NCBI GenBank assembly: GCA_045127535.1
Contig: JBGVQN010000045.1
Coordinates: 62,001 to 126,000 of the forward strand
Direction of reading: 5' to 3'
Length of the DNA stretch: 64,000 nt
From: UBA2942 sp045127535
GTDB lineage: Bacteria > Bacillota > Clostridia > Lachnospirales > Lachnospiraceae
Below are positions 55,442 through 63,904 of the stretch, piece by piece. Positions within the stretch are counted from its first letter, which is position 1. Each line of letters starts with the position of its first letter. The notes beneath the pieces are model-generated. The model searched no databases. It worked only from the letters and a program-made list of their open reading frames with translations, and had not been told where the DNA came from. The translations under genes were made by a program, and so were the position numbers.

Positions 55442-57256
55442 TAGCGTAAAATTTTATTCGGATAATAAATGAAAAGAGGACATTACTTTGTGATAAAGTA
55501 TTAAGTACGACCAAAATACACACAAAGGAAGGTGTCCTCTATGATTAACAGTATAAGATATTTTGAAGAAGAATGCATTAACAGATTTGAAAAATTGGAA
55601 GATGATTTCATGAAAGAGCCTCAAAAGTTAGCAGAGTATGTCCTTGGTCTCACAGAAGAACTGCACAACTTAGGGTTGAGAATGATACAGGAATCTCTGG
55701 AAGAAATGAATGGAATGCTTCGAAAAAGCCAAAAGCGTCTACAGCACTGGGTAGTAGAATCCCATGAAACGAAGCAGCTGATCACCTCATTAGGAACTGT
55801 CACATTTGAAAAGACTTTATTCAAAAACAAGGAGACAGGTGAATGTGAATATTTGCTTGACCGGATTTTGGGTTTAGAAAAGCATGAACGCATTAGCGAA
55901 GATGCTCTTGCACGAATGTTTAAAGAAGCAGTTCAGAGCTCATACAGACGAGGTGGAGAAGAAACCAGTCTGACAACGGATGTTAATAAGCAGACGGTCA
56001 AAAACAAGATTCATGCATTGGAATTTCCCCGAAATGAAGAAAAACCGGAAGAGAAAAAAGAGGTAGAATATCTATATATCGAGGCAGACGAGGATCATGC
56101 GTCATTACAGTTCCGGGAGAAAAAAGGAGATTTGGAGGAAAATGAAAACCATCAGAAAAACAACTGTCTAATTACAAAACTTGTTTATGTTCATGAAGGG
56201 ATTGAAAAAGAAGCACCAAAGAGTAAGCGCCACAAACTGGTGAATCCTTATTATTTTTGCGGAACCAGTTATGGAGAAGAAAATGCAGAGTTTTGGGATG
56301 AAGTTTATGAATATATCAATAATCATTATGACCTTGATAAAGTAAAGAAAATTTATTTGAATGCAGATGGTGGCGGATGGATTAAGTCGGGCATGAGAAG
56401 GATTGCTGGTATCACGTATGTATTGGATGAATTTCACATTGAAAAATATCTGACAAAGCTGACGAGTCATATGAAAGACAGCCGGGAAGATGCAGCGGAT
56501 GAGTTAAGGACTGCGATACGAAGCAAGACAAAGAAAGATTTCGAAGAAACCGTGGAACGTTTGGAGGGTTGTCTGGAAAATGAGACAGGAATGAAGCGGA
56601 TTGCAGATGCAAAGGAATATATCCTTTCAAACTGGACAGCCGCAAAATTAAGATTAAGACATCAAGATGGTGTAACAGGAAGCAGTACAGAAGGTCATGT
56701 GAGCCACGTATTGTCAAGCAGGATGAGCTCGAGACCGATGGGCTGGAGTATAAAGGGTGCAACAAAAGTGGCAAAGCTAAGGGCATATGATCTTAACGGT
56801 GGAGATATGTTAGAACTGGTAAGATATCAAAAAAGAGAATTACCGAAAGCTATAGGCGCAGAATACGATATTTTAAGCAGTGCAGAAATCCTTCAATCAG
56901 AAAAAAGCAGACATGGAGAGTTGGGAAAGTATGTAGACAGTATGAGCCATAGCATTTCGCTTCAAAATAAAAAAATAGTGTACTTCAATTCGCATATTTG
57001 GGGATTATAGAAGGTACACATGAATAAGAAAGAGGCTTATTCCTCTTGATTACAAAGAAGACCAGCCAAGAGGAATAAGCCGGAGTCTGCCCAGAAAGAA
57101 AGCTGGGCTTGTTTTGTATACCAAAAAGATGTATATTAAACCCACAAGTTATTGTCTGATACTTTATCAGTACATCATGGGTGAACTCTACACCATTATT
57201 TCCGAAGGTAAATTTACGCAATCCTGCAGTGACAGGGAGTGTTGAATTTTACCCTA
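55442..57256 (+). mobile_element. ISLre2-family insertion sequence
   Basis: About 1.8 kb. The left end TAGCGTAAAATT (55442-55453) and right end AATTTTACCCTA (57245-57256) form short imperfect inverted repeats. One transposase gene lies inside, followed by two hairpins: GGCTTATTCCTCTTG/CAAGAGGAATAAGCC (57030-57077), and GCCCAG/CTGGGC followed by TTGTTTTG. I could not see a target-site duplication, so the exact ends are approximate. It inserted between carB and the GT8 gene. Confidence 0.7.
55541..57010 (+). CDS. ISLre2-family transposase
   Basis: A 489-residue transposase of the ISLre2/UPF0236 type: HVVESHETKQ-like N-terminal region, LYIEADEDHASLQ, IYLNADGGGWIKSG and YVLDEFHIEKYL, which contain the putative acidic catalytic residues, then VTGSSTEGHVSHVLSSRMSS near the C-terminus. 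It is full length with no frameshift, so possibly active. Start ATG 55541. An inverted repeat AGAGGACA/TGTCCTCT (55473-55540) folds over the AAGGAAGG ribosome binding site and may restrain translation. Confidence 0.88.
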   Translation: MINSIRYFEEECINRFEKLEDDFMKEPQKLAEYVLGLTEELHNLGLRMIQESLEEMNGMLRKSQKRLQHWVVESHETKQLITSLGTVTFEKTLFKNKETGECEYLLDRILGLEKHERISEDALARMFKEAVQSSYRRGGEETSLTTDVNKQTVKNKIHALEFPRNEEKPEEKKEVEYLYIEADEDHASLQFREKKGDLEENENHQKNNCLITKLVYVHEGIEKEAPKSKRHKLVNPYYFCGTSYGEENAEFWDEVYEYINNHYDLDKVKKIYLNADGGGWIKSGMRRIAGITYVLDEFHIEKYLTKLTSHMKDSREDAADELRTAIRSKTKKDFEETVERLEGCLENETGMKRIADAKEYILSNWTAAKLRLRHQDGVTGSSTEGHVSHVLSSRMSSRPMGWSIKGATKVAKLRAYDLNGGDMLELVRYQKRELPKAIGAEYDILSSAEILQSEKSRHGELGKYVDSMSHSISLQNKKIVYFNSHIWGL

Positions 57257-57283
57257 TAATCTGGTATACTGCAAATACTCCAA

Positions 57284-57317
57284 GGAAAACCCGTTTTATA
57301 TAAGCGGGTTTTTATAA
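57284..57317 (+). terminator. Terminator upstream of the GT8 gene
   Basis: AAACCCG pairs with CGGGTTT, followed by TTTAT. A promoter-like TTGAAT..TATACT (57243-57272, spacer 17) lies just ahead at the IS boundary. The following 140 bp to the GT8 start hold no other recognised feature. Confidence 0.55.
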
Positions 57318-57462
57318 AGGAGAAATCAATAGCTACCTATTGATTTGGGATCATACAGATATGATCGCAGCTGCTTTAATAGAAATTTTATCTGCCGTAC
57401 ATAATGAAATAAAAGCATGAAAAAGTTCTCTGGCGGAAATAAAAAGTTTAGAGGGGGTTGTT

Positions 57463-58314
57463 ATGAATGTTCTTTATTGTGGTGACAAAAACATTTCGGA
57501 TGGGTTGATGATTTCTATCCTATCTTTGCTTAGGAATGTGAAGGTACCATTGCATATATATATTTTAACCATGAGGCTTGAAATCCCGAGTAAGACATAT
57601 GAACCCTTGTCTCATGAACTGACAGAATTTCTTGACACCATAGTAAAGCAGGAAAATAAATTAAATTCAGTCAGACAGATTGATGTAACTGACCTGTTTC
57701 AAAAGGAAATGCCTGCTGCCAATCTTGAAACAAGGTTTACTCCCTGTTGTATGCTCCGGCTGTATGCAGATCAGATAGACGGACTGCCGGATAAAATCCT
57801 TTACCTGGACAATGATGTAATCTGCCGTCAGGATTGTACAGATTTTTATGATCAGGATATGGAATCCTATGAGATAGCAGGTGTACTGGATTACTATGGA
57901 AGGTGGTTTTTTCACAATGCTGTAGGTAAGCTGGATTATCTGAATTCCGGTGTTCTGCTGTTGAATATAAAACAGATCCGTGAAAGTGGGTTGTTTGGCA
58001 AATGCCGTCAGCGATGTGCAGAAAAGAAAATGTTTATGCCGGACCAATCTGCAATCAATAAACTTGCTCATAATAAAAAAATATTACCCAGAAAATATAA
58101 TGAACAGCGAAAACTGCAGTCTGACACTGTTTTTCAGCATTTTACCACCAGTTTTCGCTTTTGGCCCTGGTTTCATACGGTAGCGGTAAAACCGTGGAAG
58201 ATAGACGATCTGCACCATATATTGAAAATATATGAGTATGATGATTTATTATGGGAATACAGCAGGTTAAAGATTCAATATGAAACAGGTGTGATCCATA
58301 ATGAAAATGCATGA
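57463..58314 (+). CDS. Family 8 glycosyltransferase
   Basis: A 283-residue GT-A enzyme of family GT8: MNVLYCGDKNISDGLMISIL at the start and the metal-binding DxD as YLDNDVICRQD (about 107-117), then YLNSGVLLLN and MPDQSAINKL. GT8 enzymes transfer galactose or glucose from UDP-sugars, often to lipopolysaccharide or glycolipids. It is the first gene of a cluster with two acyltransferases, which suggests glycolipid assembly. RBS GAGGGGG. Confidence 0.88.
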   Translation: MNVLYCGDKNISDGLMISILSLLRNVKVPLHIYILTMRLEIPSKTYEPLSHELTEFLDTIVKQENKLNSVRQIDVTDLFQKEMPAANLETRFTPCCMLRLYADQIDGLPDKILYLDNDVICRQDCTDFYDQDMESYEIAGVLDYYGRWFFHNAVGKLDYLNSGVLLLNIKQIRESGLFGKCRQRCAEKKMFMPDQSAINKLAHNKKILPRKYNEQRKLQSDTVFQHFTTSFRFWPWFHTVAVKPWKIDDLHHILKIYEYDDLLWEYSRLKIQYETGVIHNENA

Positions 58315-58335
58315 AAGTGATGTGAAAATACGTTT

Positions 58336-59199
58336 ATGATTATAGGAGATAACAGAACTGCCGTAATTGAGAATATCAGCATTGCCGCACAAAAGGGTGA
58401 TTTTTATTCCAAAGTAGAATTAAATGACCCCATACTGACCAAAGAGCAGGGTGAAAAAATCGTACAGGATTTTTTTGGCAAACGTCATTCTTTGGCTTTT
58501 CAGGCCAAATCATATGTGGCAAGAAAGATTGCAAATATTTGTACAGATTTTTTGAACCGGGATACAGAGATAATCGGATTTGAAAAGGCAGCTGGTGTTT
58601 CCAGTGGTGCTTTTATTACCAGCAACCATTTCAGTCCCATTGAAAACACAGGCATCCGTCATCTGATTAGAAAGCTGGGGAAAAAACGTCTGAATATCGT
58701 CAGTCAGGTGACCAATTTTGCAATGACCGGTTTTTTTGGATTCTTGATGAAGTATGCAGATACCATTCCCCTGCCGGAAAATCTGCGTTATGTACATGGA
58801 GAATTTCTCAATGTACTGTCTGAATTGCTGGAGAAAAAGGAATACATTCTGATTTATCCGGAGCAGGAAATGTGGTTTCATTACCGCAAGCCAAGACCAC
58901 CAAAGCGAGGTGCTTATTATTTTGCTGCCCGTCTGAATGCGCCGGTGATTTCCTGTTTTATTGAAATGCAGGATTTACCGGAAAAAGATACAGAAGAGTT
59001 TTGCAAGGTGAAATTTATTGTGCATGTGCTGGATGTGCTTTATCCTGATCCAGAGAAAACAGTCAGAGAAAACAGTGAGGCAATGTGTAAGCAGGATTAT
59101 GAGCTGAAAAGGGCAGCTTATGAAAAAGCGTATGGAAAGCCTCTTGATTATACCTTTGCGCGTACTGATATTGCGGGCTGGATGGGAGAGCATTCATGA
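58336..59199 (+). CDS. Lysophospholipid acyltransferase-like protein (first)
   Basis: A 287-residue PlsC-superfamily protein. The HX4D box is NHFSPIENT (about 96-104, Glu in place of Asp). Motif III is YPEQEMWFHYRKPRPPKRGA. No clear transmembrane helix, so likely peripheral. It probably acylates a glycolipid or lysolipid. Its stop overlaps the next acyltransferase start (ATGA at 59196), so the two are translationally coupled. Confidence 0.75.
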   Translation: MIIGDNRTAVIENISIAAQKGDFYSKVELNDPILTKEQGEKIVQDFFGKRHSLAFQAKSYVARKIANICTDFLNRDTEIIGFEKAAGVSSGAFITSNHFSPIENTGIRHLIRKLGKKRLNIVSQVTNFAMTGFFGFLMKYADTIPLPENLRYVHGEFLNVLSELLEKKEYILIYPEQEMWFHYRKPRPPKRGAYYFAARLNAPVISCFIEMQDLPEKDTEEFCKVKFIVHVLDVLYPDPEKTVRENSEAMCKQDYELKRAAYEKAYGKPLDYTFARTDIAGWMGEHS

Positions 59200-59972
59200 G
59201 CAGGGAACAGAAGATACGGTACTACAGATCGTATACCGATGATTTTATAGAATCCAGAAATCAAGAGTATAAGCTGCCGGAAAACTACAAATGGATACGT
59301 ACAGATCTATTGTCCCGTGTTCTTTCAGCAGTTACGTATTGTCTGGCAGTTCTGATTTCATCGGTATATTGTGGTTTGTTTCTGCATGTGCGGTTTCGAA
59401 ACAGAGGGGTATTCAAACAGGCCCGTAAAACTGGGGTTTTTGTTTATGGCAACCATACCCAGCCTGTTGGAGATGTATTCAATCCTGGACTTGCCTGTTT
59501 TCCAAAACGCATATATACTATGGTTAGTCCTGCCAATTTGGGAATTCCCGTCATAGGGAAAATACTGCCTTATTTGGGTGCATTACCTATTCCTGATACG
59601 TTTCAGGGGATGAAAGAATTGACTGCAGCAATTGACTGCAGGATAGAACAAAAGAAAAATATTGTGATTTATCCGGAGGCTCACGTGTGGGAATATTGTA
59701 AGGATATCCGTCCATTTCCAGAAACTTCCTTCCGGTTTCCGGTGAAACACAATAAACCGGTATACTGTATGACAACTACCTATCAGAAACGCAGATTCGG
59801 TAAAAAGCCTGGGATCACCATTTACCTTGATGGTCCGTTTTATTGTGACCCTGCAGGATCTCCAAAGGAGCAGGCTGCCCGCCTTCGTGATACGGTATAT
59901 GATTGTATGAAAAACAGAAGTCAAAACAGTAACTATGAGTATATTTGTTATAAACCAGCAGATAAGGAGTGA
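59196..59972 (+). CDS. Lysophospholipid acyltransferase-like protein (second)
   Basis: A 258-residue PlsC-type acyltransferase with one N-terminal membrane helix (VTYCLAVLISSVYCGLFL). HX4D box NHTQPVGD (about 86-93), LPIPDTFQGM, and IYPEAHVWEYCKDIRPF as motif III. Together with the previous gene and GT8 it forms a probable lipid-modifying operon. The frame continues cleanly into the MarR gene, with a 4-bp overlap if GTG 59969 were used there. Confidence 0.8.
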   Translation: MSREQKIRYYRSYTDDFIESRNQEYKLPENYKWIRTDLLSRVLSAVTYCLAVLISSVYCGLFLHVRFRNRGVFKQARKTGVFVYGNHTQPVGDVFNPGLACFPKRIYTMVSPANLGIPVIGKILPYLGALPIPDTFQGMKELTAAIDCRIEQKKNIVIYPEAHVWEYCKDIRPFPETSFRFPVKHNKPVYCMTTTYQKRRFGKKPGITIYLDGPFYCDPAGSPKEQAARLRDTVYDCMKNRSQNSNYEYICYKPADKE

Positions 59973-60019
59973 GGCAGGTAAGCGGATCTCTTATGGAACA
60001 GGCGAAGAGAGGTATTTTT

Positions 60020-60445
60020 ATGGAAAATCAGAAATATTGTAGTGTATTGATCAAACAAATCTATGATGAAATGGAAAAAAGAGCCAACAACAGGCTTCGT
60101 GTCCATGATTTGACAATGGCACAGCTTGGTGCGTTGCTGGCAATTGATAAAAAGCCTGAAAAACAGATGTCACTAAAGGAGCTGGAAAGAGAACTGCATG
60201 TTGCCCAGTCAACAGCAGTGGGTATCATATACCGCCTGGAAAAAAAGCGGTTTGTAGAGGGATTTGGTGATCCTTCTGACCGACGAATCAAGATGGTCCG
60301 CATTACATCTGCAGGTTCCAAATGTTGTGGATTGGCAGAAAGCTACGTAGCAAAAGAAGAAGCCTTGCTTTTGTCTTGTCTTACAGAGCTTGAGCAAAAT
60401 TCTTTTATGTGTATGCTTCAAAAAGTGCAAAGCACATTTGCTTAA
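60020..60445 (+). CDS. MarR-family transcriptional regulator
   Basis: A 141-residue winged-helix regulator: LTMAQLGALLAID, LKELERELHVAQSTAVGIIYRLEKK (recognition helix) and the wing GDPSDRRIKMVRIT. Start ATG 60020 is preferred for its GAGAGG site; in-frame starts at 59969 and 59993 exist. It ends the GT8-acyltransferase operon and may autoregulate it, perhaps in response to a lipid-like ligand. Confidence 0.85.
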   Translation: MENQKYCSVLIKQIYDEMEKRANNRLRVHDLTMAQLGALLAIDKKPEKQMSLKELERELHVAQSTAVGIIYRLEKKRFVEGFGDPSDRRIKMVRITSAGSKCCGLAESYVAKEEALLLSCLTELEQNSFMCMLQKVQSTFA

Positions 60446-60557
60446 ATATATGGGCGCCAGTGCAGATGGGCTTCCTGCAGCTGTCCGTTCCTCCTGTTGT
60501 TCAATTTCGCTTTTGGGATAGGAAAAATGGGATATCATGTATCTTTGATGATACATC

Positions 60558-60604
60558 TTGTATTTTTATCATTTGGTGTTATACTAAATTGGTACTACCA
60601 ATTT
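60558..60604 (+). promoter_or_regulatory. lrgAB promoter with FadR-type operator
   Basis: -35 TTGTAT (60558-60563) and -10 TATACT (60580-60585), spacer 16 bp. Directly downstream, over the expected transcription start, is the 19-bp perfect palindrome AAATTGGTACTACCAATTT (60586-60604). Its centre TGGTACTACCA matches the TGGTnnnACCA half-site rule of FadR-subfamily GntR repressors, and such a regulator is encoded in this operon. Confidence 0.75.
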
Positions 60605-60620
60605 AAGGAGGCAGCTCATT

Positions 60621-60989
60621 TTGAAATACTTGAAACAATTTGGAATTATTATCGCCCTATCATTTTTAGGAGAAGTACTGCATGCAGTGATTCCTCTGCC
60701 CATTCCTGCCAGCATTTATGGAATTGTGATTTTATTTACCTGTCTGATAACAGGAGTGATCAAAGTAGAGTCCATTAAGGAAACCAGCCAGTTTCTCATT
60801 GAGATCATGCCAGTGACGTTTGTGCCTGCAGCAGTGGGGCTCATTGATTCCTGGGAGATCTTGAAAGGAAATTTACTGGTATATATAGTGATTATAATAT
60901 TGACTACCCTTGTGGTAATGATCGTGTCAGGAAGGGTAACGCAATGGATCATCAGAAGATCTGGAAAAGGAGAGGATACAAATGCGTGA
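60621..60989 (+). CDS. lrgA: LrgA/CidA-family membrane protein
   Basis: A 122-residue protein with four membrane helices: IIIALSFLGEVLHAVIPLPIPASIYG is the LrgA signature, with IMPVTFVPAAVGLID. LrgAB was first described as an antiholin-like pair, but homologues (B. subtilis PftAB) transport pyruvate. Start codon TTG with AAGGAGG upstream. Overlaps lrgB by 8 bp. Confidence 0.9.
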   Translation: MKYLKQFGIIIALSFLGEVLHAVIPLPIPASIYGIVILFTCLITGVIKVESIKETSQFLIEIMPVTFVPAAVGLIDSWEILKGNLLVYIVIIILTTLVVMIVSGRVTQWIIRRSGKGEDTNA

Positions 60990-61674
60990 GTTTTTTGACA
61001 GTTCAGTATATTTTGGGGTTTTCATCAGCCTTGTTACGTATGGAATCGGCACATGGTTAAGGAAAAAATGTAAGCTGGGACTGTTAAATCCCCTGCTGAT
61101 TGCCATTGTGTTTACCATTCTTTTTCTTCTGGTCTTCCGGATCGATTACAGTACCTATCATCAGGGAGCAAAGTACATCAGTTACCTGCTGACTCCTGCT
61201 ACCATCTGTCTGGCAGTTCCTTTGTATGAACAGTTTGCCCTTTTGAAGAAAAATTATAAGGCTGTGCTTGCCGGTATCTGCTCAGGGGTGTTTGCCAGTC
61301 TGTGCGGTGTATTGGTGCTTGCTTTGGGATTTCATCTGGATCATGCAAGTTATGTGACCTTTTTGCCAAAATCCATTACAACTGCCATCGGCATGGTCGT
61401 GTCTGAGGAGCTAGGAGGTTATGTTTCCATCACAGCTGCAGCGATTATTGTGACGGGAGTGATTGGCAATATTCTGGCAGAGGCGGTCTGCAGACTGTGC
61501 AGGATAGAGGAACCCATTGCCAGGGGAGTTGCCATCGGAACTTCTTCCCATGCCATGGGCACATCCAAAGCCATGGAAATGGGAGAAGTAGAAGGAGCCA
61601 TGAGCAGCCTTTCTATTGTGGTGGCAGGAATTCTTACAGTGGCAGGAGCCTGTATTTTTGGGAATTTTATGTAG
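60982..61674 (+). CDS. lrgB: LrgB-family membrane protein
   Basis: A 230-residue multi-spanning membrane protein, LrgB: LLNPLLIAIVF, LTPATICLAVPLYEQ, LLPKSITTAIGM-like FLPKSITTAIGMVVSEE, and GTSSHAMGTSKAMEMGEVEGAMS. Works with LrgA. Followed 11 bp later by the GntR gene. Confidence 0.93.
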   Translation: MREFFDSSVYFGVFISLVTYGIGTWLRKKCKLGLLNPLLIAIVFTILFLLVFRIDYSTYHQGAKYISYLLTPATICLAVPLYEQFALLKKNYKAVLAGICSGVFASLCGVLVLALGFHLDHASYVTFLPKSITTAIGMVVSEELGGYVSITAAAIIVTGVIGNILAEAVCRLCRIEEPIARGVAIGTSSHAMGTSKAMEMGEVEGAMSSLSIVVAGILTVAGACIFGNFM

Positions 61675-61685
61675 GCGGGGACTGT

Positions 61686-62378
61686 ATGAGAGAAAACAGA
61701 GAATACCAGAAGGCAATTGACTATTTGTGCGGACTCATTGAGGAAAATAAGCTTTCTATAGGAGACAAGCTTCCAACAGAAAGAAAGATCGCAGAAACAC
61801 TGTCCATAGGACGCAATTCCACCAGAGAAGCGCTGAAAATGCTGGAAAAGCTGGGAATGGTGGAAAGCAGACAGGGCTCAGGCAATTACCTGGCAGCAAA
61901 CATGTCCGGTACGATCTCAAAATGCATTGAAATGATGATTCTGTTAAATCAGACAAGTCAGGAAGAAGTCATTGCCTTTCGAAGAGAGTTAGATCTGATG
62001 ATTTGTAAGGAAATCATTTCCAAGGATACAGTGTCAGGCTGGAAGCAGGTGTTTCAGGGGATGTTGTCTATAGAATGGGACAGCCTGTCTCATGACCAAC
62101 AGGTAGAAATTGACAGAAAAATACATTTTACACTGATCCAGGCCAGCGAAAACAGTTTGTGGATCTGTATTGCAGAGGCGATTGCATCCGTATATCGGAA
62201 CTGGATAGACAGCGTGATCCTGCAGGCAGATAAAGATGTGCTGAAAAAGATGCAGAATACCCATTATGAGATAGTAAGTGCGCTGTTGGAGAGAAATCAG
62301 GAGCAGTGTGAAAAAGCAATTCATACCCACTATGATCTGATTGACAAAGAATGGGGAAAAGGACTATTGAAGGCGTAA
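61686..62378 (+). CDS. FadR-subfamily GntR regulator
   Basis: A 230-residue regulator. The winged helix (about 10-70) has LPTERKIAETLSIGRNSTREALKMLEKLG, then GSGNYL; the C-terminal all-helical FCD-type domain (about 85-225) has HFTLIQASEN with metal-binding histidines. The long open frame to 61497 is lrgB antiframe; ATG 61686 is the start. PdhR/LldR relatives sense pyruvate or lactate, which would fit LrgAB as a pyruvate carrier. Confidence 0.85.
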   Translation: MRENREYQKAIDYLCGLIEENKLSIGDKLPTERKIAETLSIGRNSTREALKMLEKLGMVESRQGSGNYLAANMSGTISKCIEMMILLNQTSQEEVIAFRRELDLMICKEIISKDTVSGWKQVFQGMLSIEWDSLSHDQQVEIDRKIHFTLIQASENSLWICIAEAIASVYRNWIDSVILQADKDVLKKMQNTHYEIVSALLERNQEQCEKAIHTHYDLIDKEWGKGLLKA

Positions 62379-62433
62379 ATCGAATATGATAAAATCCATG
62401 TATCAACAGCTTTTTGAGAAGGAGGTCATATGA

Positions 62434-62976
62434 ATGAACGAAGTCATCAGAGCAATGAAGGAAAGAAGAAGCATCCGCAAATATAAGCCGGACATGGTAC
62501 CCAAGGAAACCATAGACCAGATTGTGGAAGCCGGGCTTTATGCTGCAAGCGGCAGAGGCAAGCAGTCTGTCATTACAGTTGTTGTGACAAATAAAGAGCT
62601 TAGAGACAGGCTTGCTGCATGCAATGCAAAGATCGCAGGAATGCCGGAAGGGACGGATCCGTTTTATGGAGCACCGGTTGTACTTATTGTACTGGGAGAT
62701 AAGAACTGGCCTACCAGTATTTATGATGGCAGTCTTGTAATGGGCAATATGATGCTGGCAGCCCATACACTGGGACTTGGCAGCTGCTGGATTCACAGAG
62801 CCAAGGAGGAGTTTGAAACAGAAGAATATGAGAAGCTCCTTGCAGATCTGGGTGTACAGGGTGAGTATCAAGGCATTGGACATTGTATTGTAGGTTATAT
62901 AGATGGAGAAGTACCTGCGCCGGCTGAGAGAAAAGCTGATCGTGTATGTTATGTAGATGAATGTCCCAATTCATAA
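62434..62976 (+). CDS. Nitroreductase family FMN oxidoreductase
   Basis: A 180-residue nitroreductase: AMKERRSIRKYKPDMVP (FMN phosphate contacts), GLYAASGRGKQS, GNMMLAAHTLGLGSCWIHRA near the middle. Family enzymes reduce nitro groups or quinones with NAD(P)H and form homodimers. Start ATG 62434 follows AAGGAGGT; the gene follows gntR by 55 bp and may belong to the same transcript. Confidence 0.88.
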   Translation: MNEVIRAMKERRSIRKYKPDMVPKETIDQIVEAGLYAASGRGKQSVITVVVTNKELRDRLAACNAKIAGMPEGTDPFYGAPVVLIVLGDKNWPTSIYDGSLVMGNMMLAAHTLGLGSCWIHRAKEEFETEEYEKLLADLGVQGEYQGIGHCIVGYIDGEVPAPAERKADRVCYVDECPNS

Positions 62977-62986
62977 AGGAGATACC

Positions 62987-63838
62987 ATGCCAAACATCAT
63001 TGAAATCACAGATTTTTCTGCCCCGGAACTGGACGTGTATGCCCGCCTGACAGAAAATCAGCTGATCAACCGCCATGAGCCGGAAAAGGGTCTTTTTATT
63101 GCAGAAAGCCCCAAGGTCATTGAGCGTGCACTGGATGCAGGATACATTCCGGTATCTCTTCTATTAGAGAGAAAACACATTACCGGACAGGCCGGGTGGG
63201 TCATTGAACGTTGTGGAGACATTCCGGTCTACACCGCAGATTTTGATGTACTGACAAAGCTGACCGGTTTTCAGCTGACCCGGGGAGTACTGTGTGCTAT
63301 GCGCCGTCCGCCTCTGCCTGGAGTAGAGGAAGTGTGTGCAGATGCCTGCTGTATTGCCATATTAGAAAATGTCATGAATCCTACCAATGTGGGCGCTATT
63401 TTCCGCTCTGCTGCGGCCTTGAACATAGATGCAGTGCTGCTGACACCTGCCTGCAGTGATCCATTGTACAGACGTGCGGTCAGAGTCAGCATGGGTACTG
63501 TTTTTCAGATTCCATGGACTTACCTTGGAGGAGCATTTTCCAAAGACCCGGAGGATTCCCAGTGGCCGGAACCAGGTATGGGCATCTTACGGAAACTGGG
63601 CTTTAAAACGGCTGCTATGGCATTGACGGATCAGTCTGTGTGTATAGATCATCCTGCTCTTATGAAAGAGGAAAAACTGGCTATTGTGCTGGGTACAGAA
63701 GGAGAAGGACTGGCAGACAGTACCATTGCAAGCTGCGATTACACGGTACGTATTCCAATGTCCCATGGGGTAGATTCTCTGAATGTGGCTGCAGCCAGTG
63801 CAGTGGCATTTTGGCAGCTTGGAAAAAACAGAACCTGA
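62987..63838 (+). CDS. TrmH/SpoU-family RNA methyltransferase
   Basis: A 283-residue SPOUT methyltransferase for 2'-O-methylation of rRNA or tRNA. The substrate-binding N-terminal domain (NRHEPEKGLFIAESPKVIERAL) is followed by the knot: LENVMNPTNVGAIFRSAAAL, VLGTEGEGLADSTI and IPMSHGVDSLNVAAASAVAF, the three SPOUT motifs. Start ATG 62987 with AAAGGAG. The exact target cannot be told. Confidence 0.9.
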   Translation: MPNIIEITDFSAPELDVYARLTENQLINRHEPEKGLFIAESPKVIERALDAGYIPVSLLLERKHITGQAGWVIERCGDIPVYTADFDVLTKLTGFQLTRGVLCAMRRPPLPGVEEVCADACCIAILENVMNPTNVGAIFRSAAALNIDAVLLTPACSDPLYRRAVRVSMGTVFQIPWTYLGGAFSKDPEDSQWPEPGMGILRKLGFKTAAMALTDQSVCIDHPALMKEEKLAIVLGTEGEGLADSTIASCDYTVRIPMSHGVDSLNVAAASAVAFWQLGKNRT

Positions 63839-63904
63839 TTTGAGCATGTTGCAAAGAAAAAGTGGAATTTGTATCCAGAAGTGCAGCATAGAAGGATCCG
63901 TGCT

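Noticed and set aside
57130..57240. Minus-strand ORF at the right end of the IS
   Set aside because: No ribosome binding site or family resemblance; most likely non-coding IS tail.
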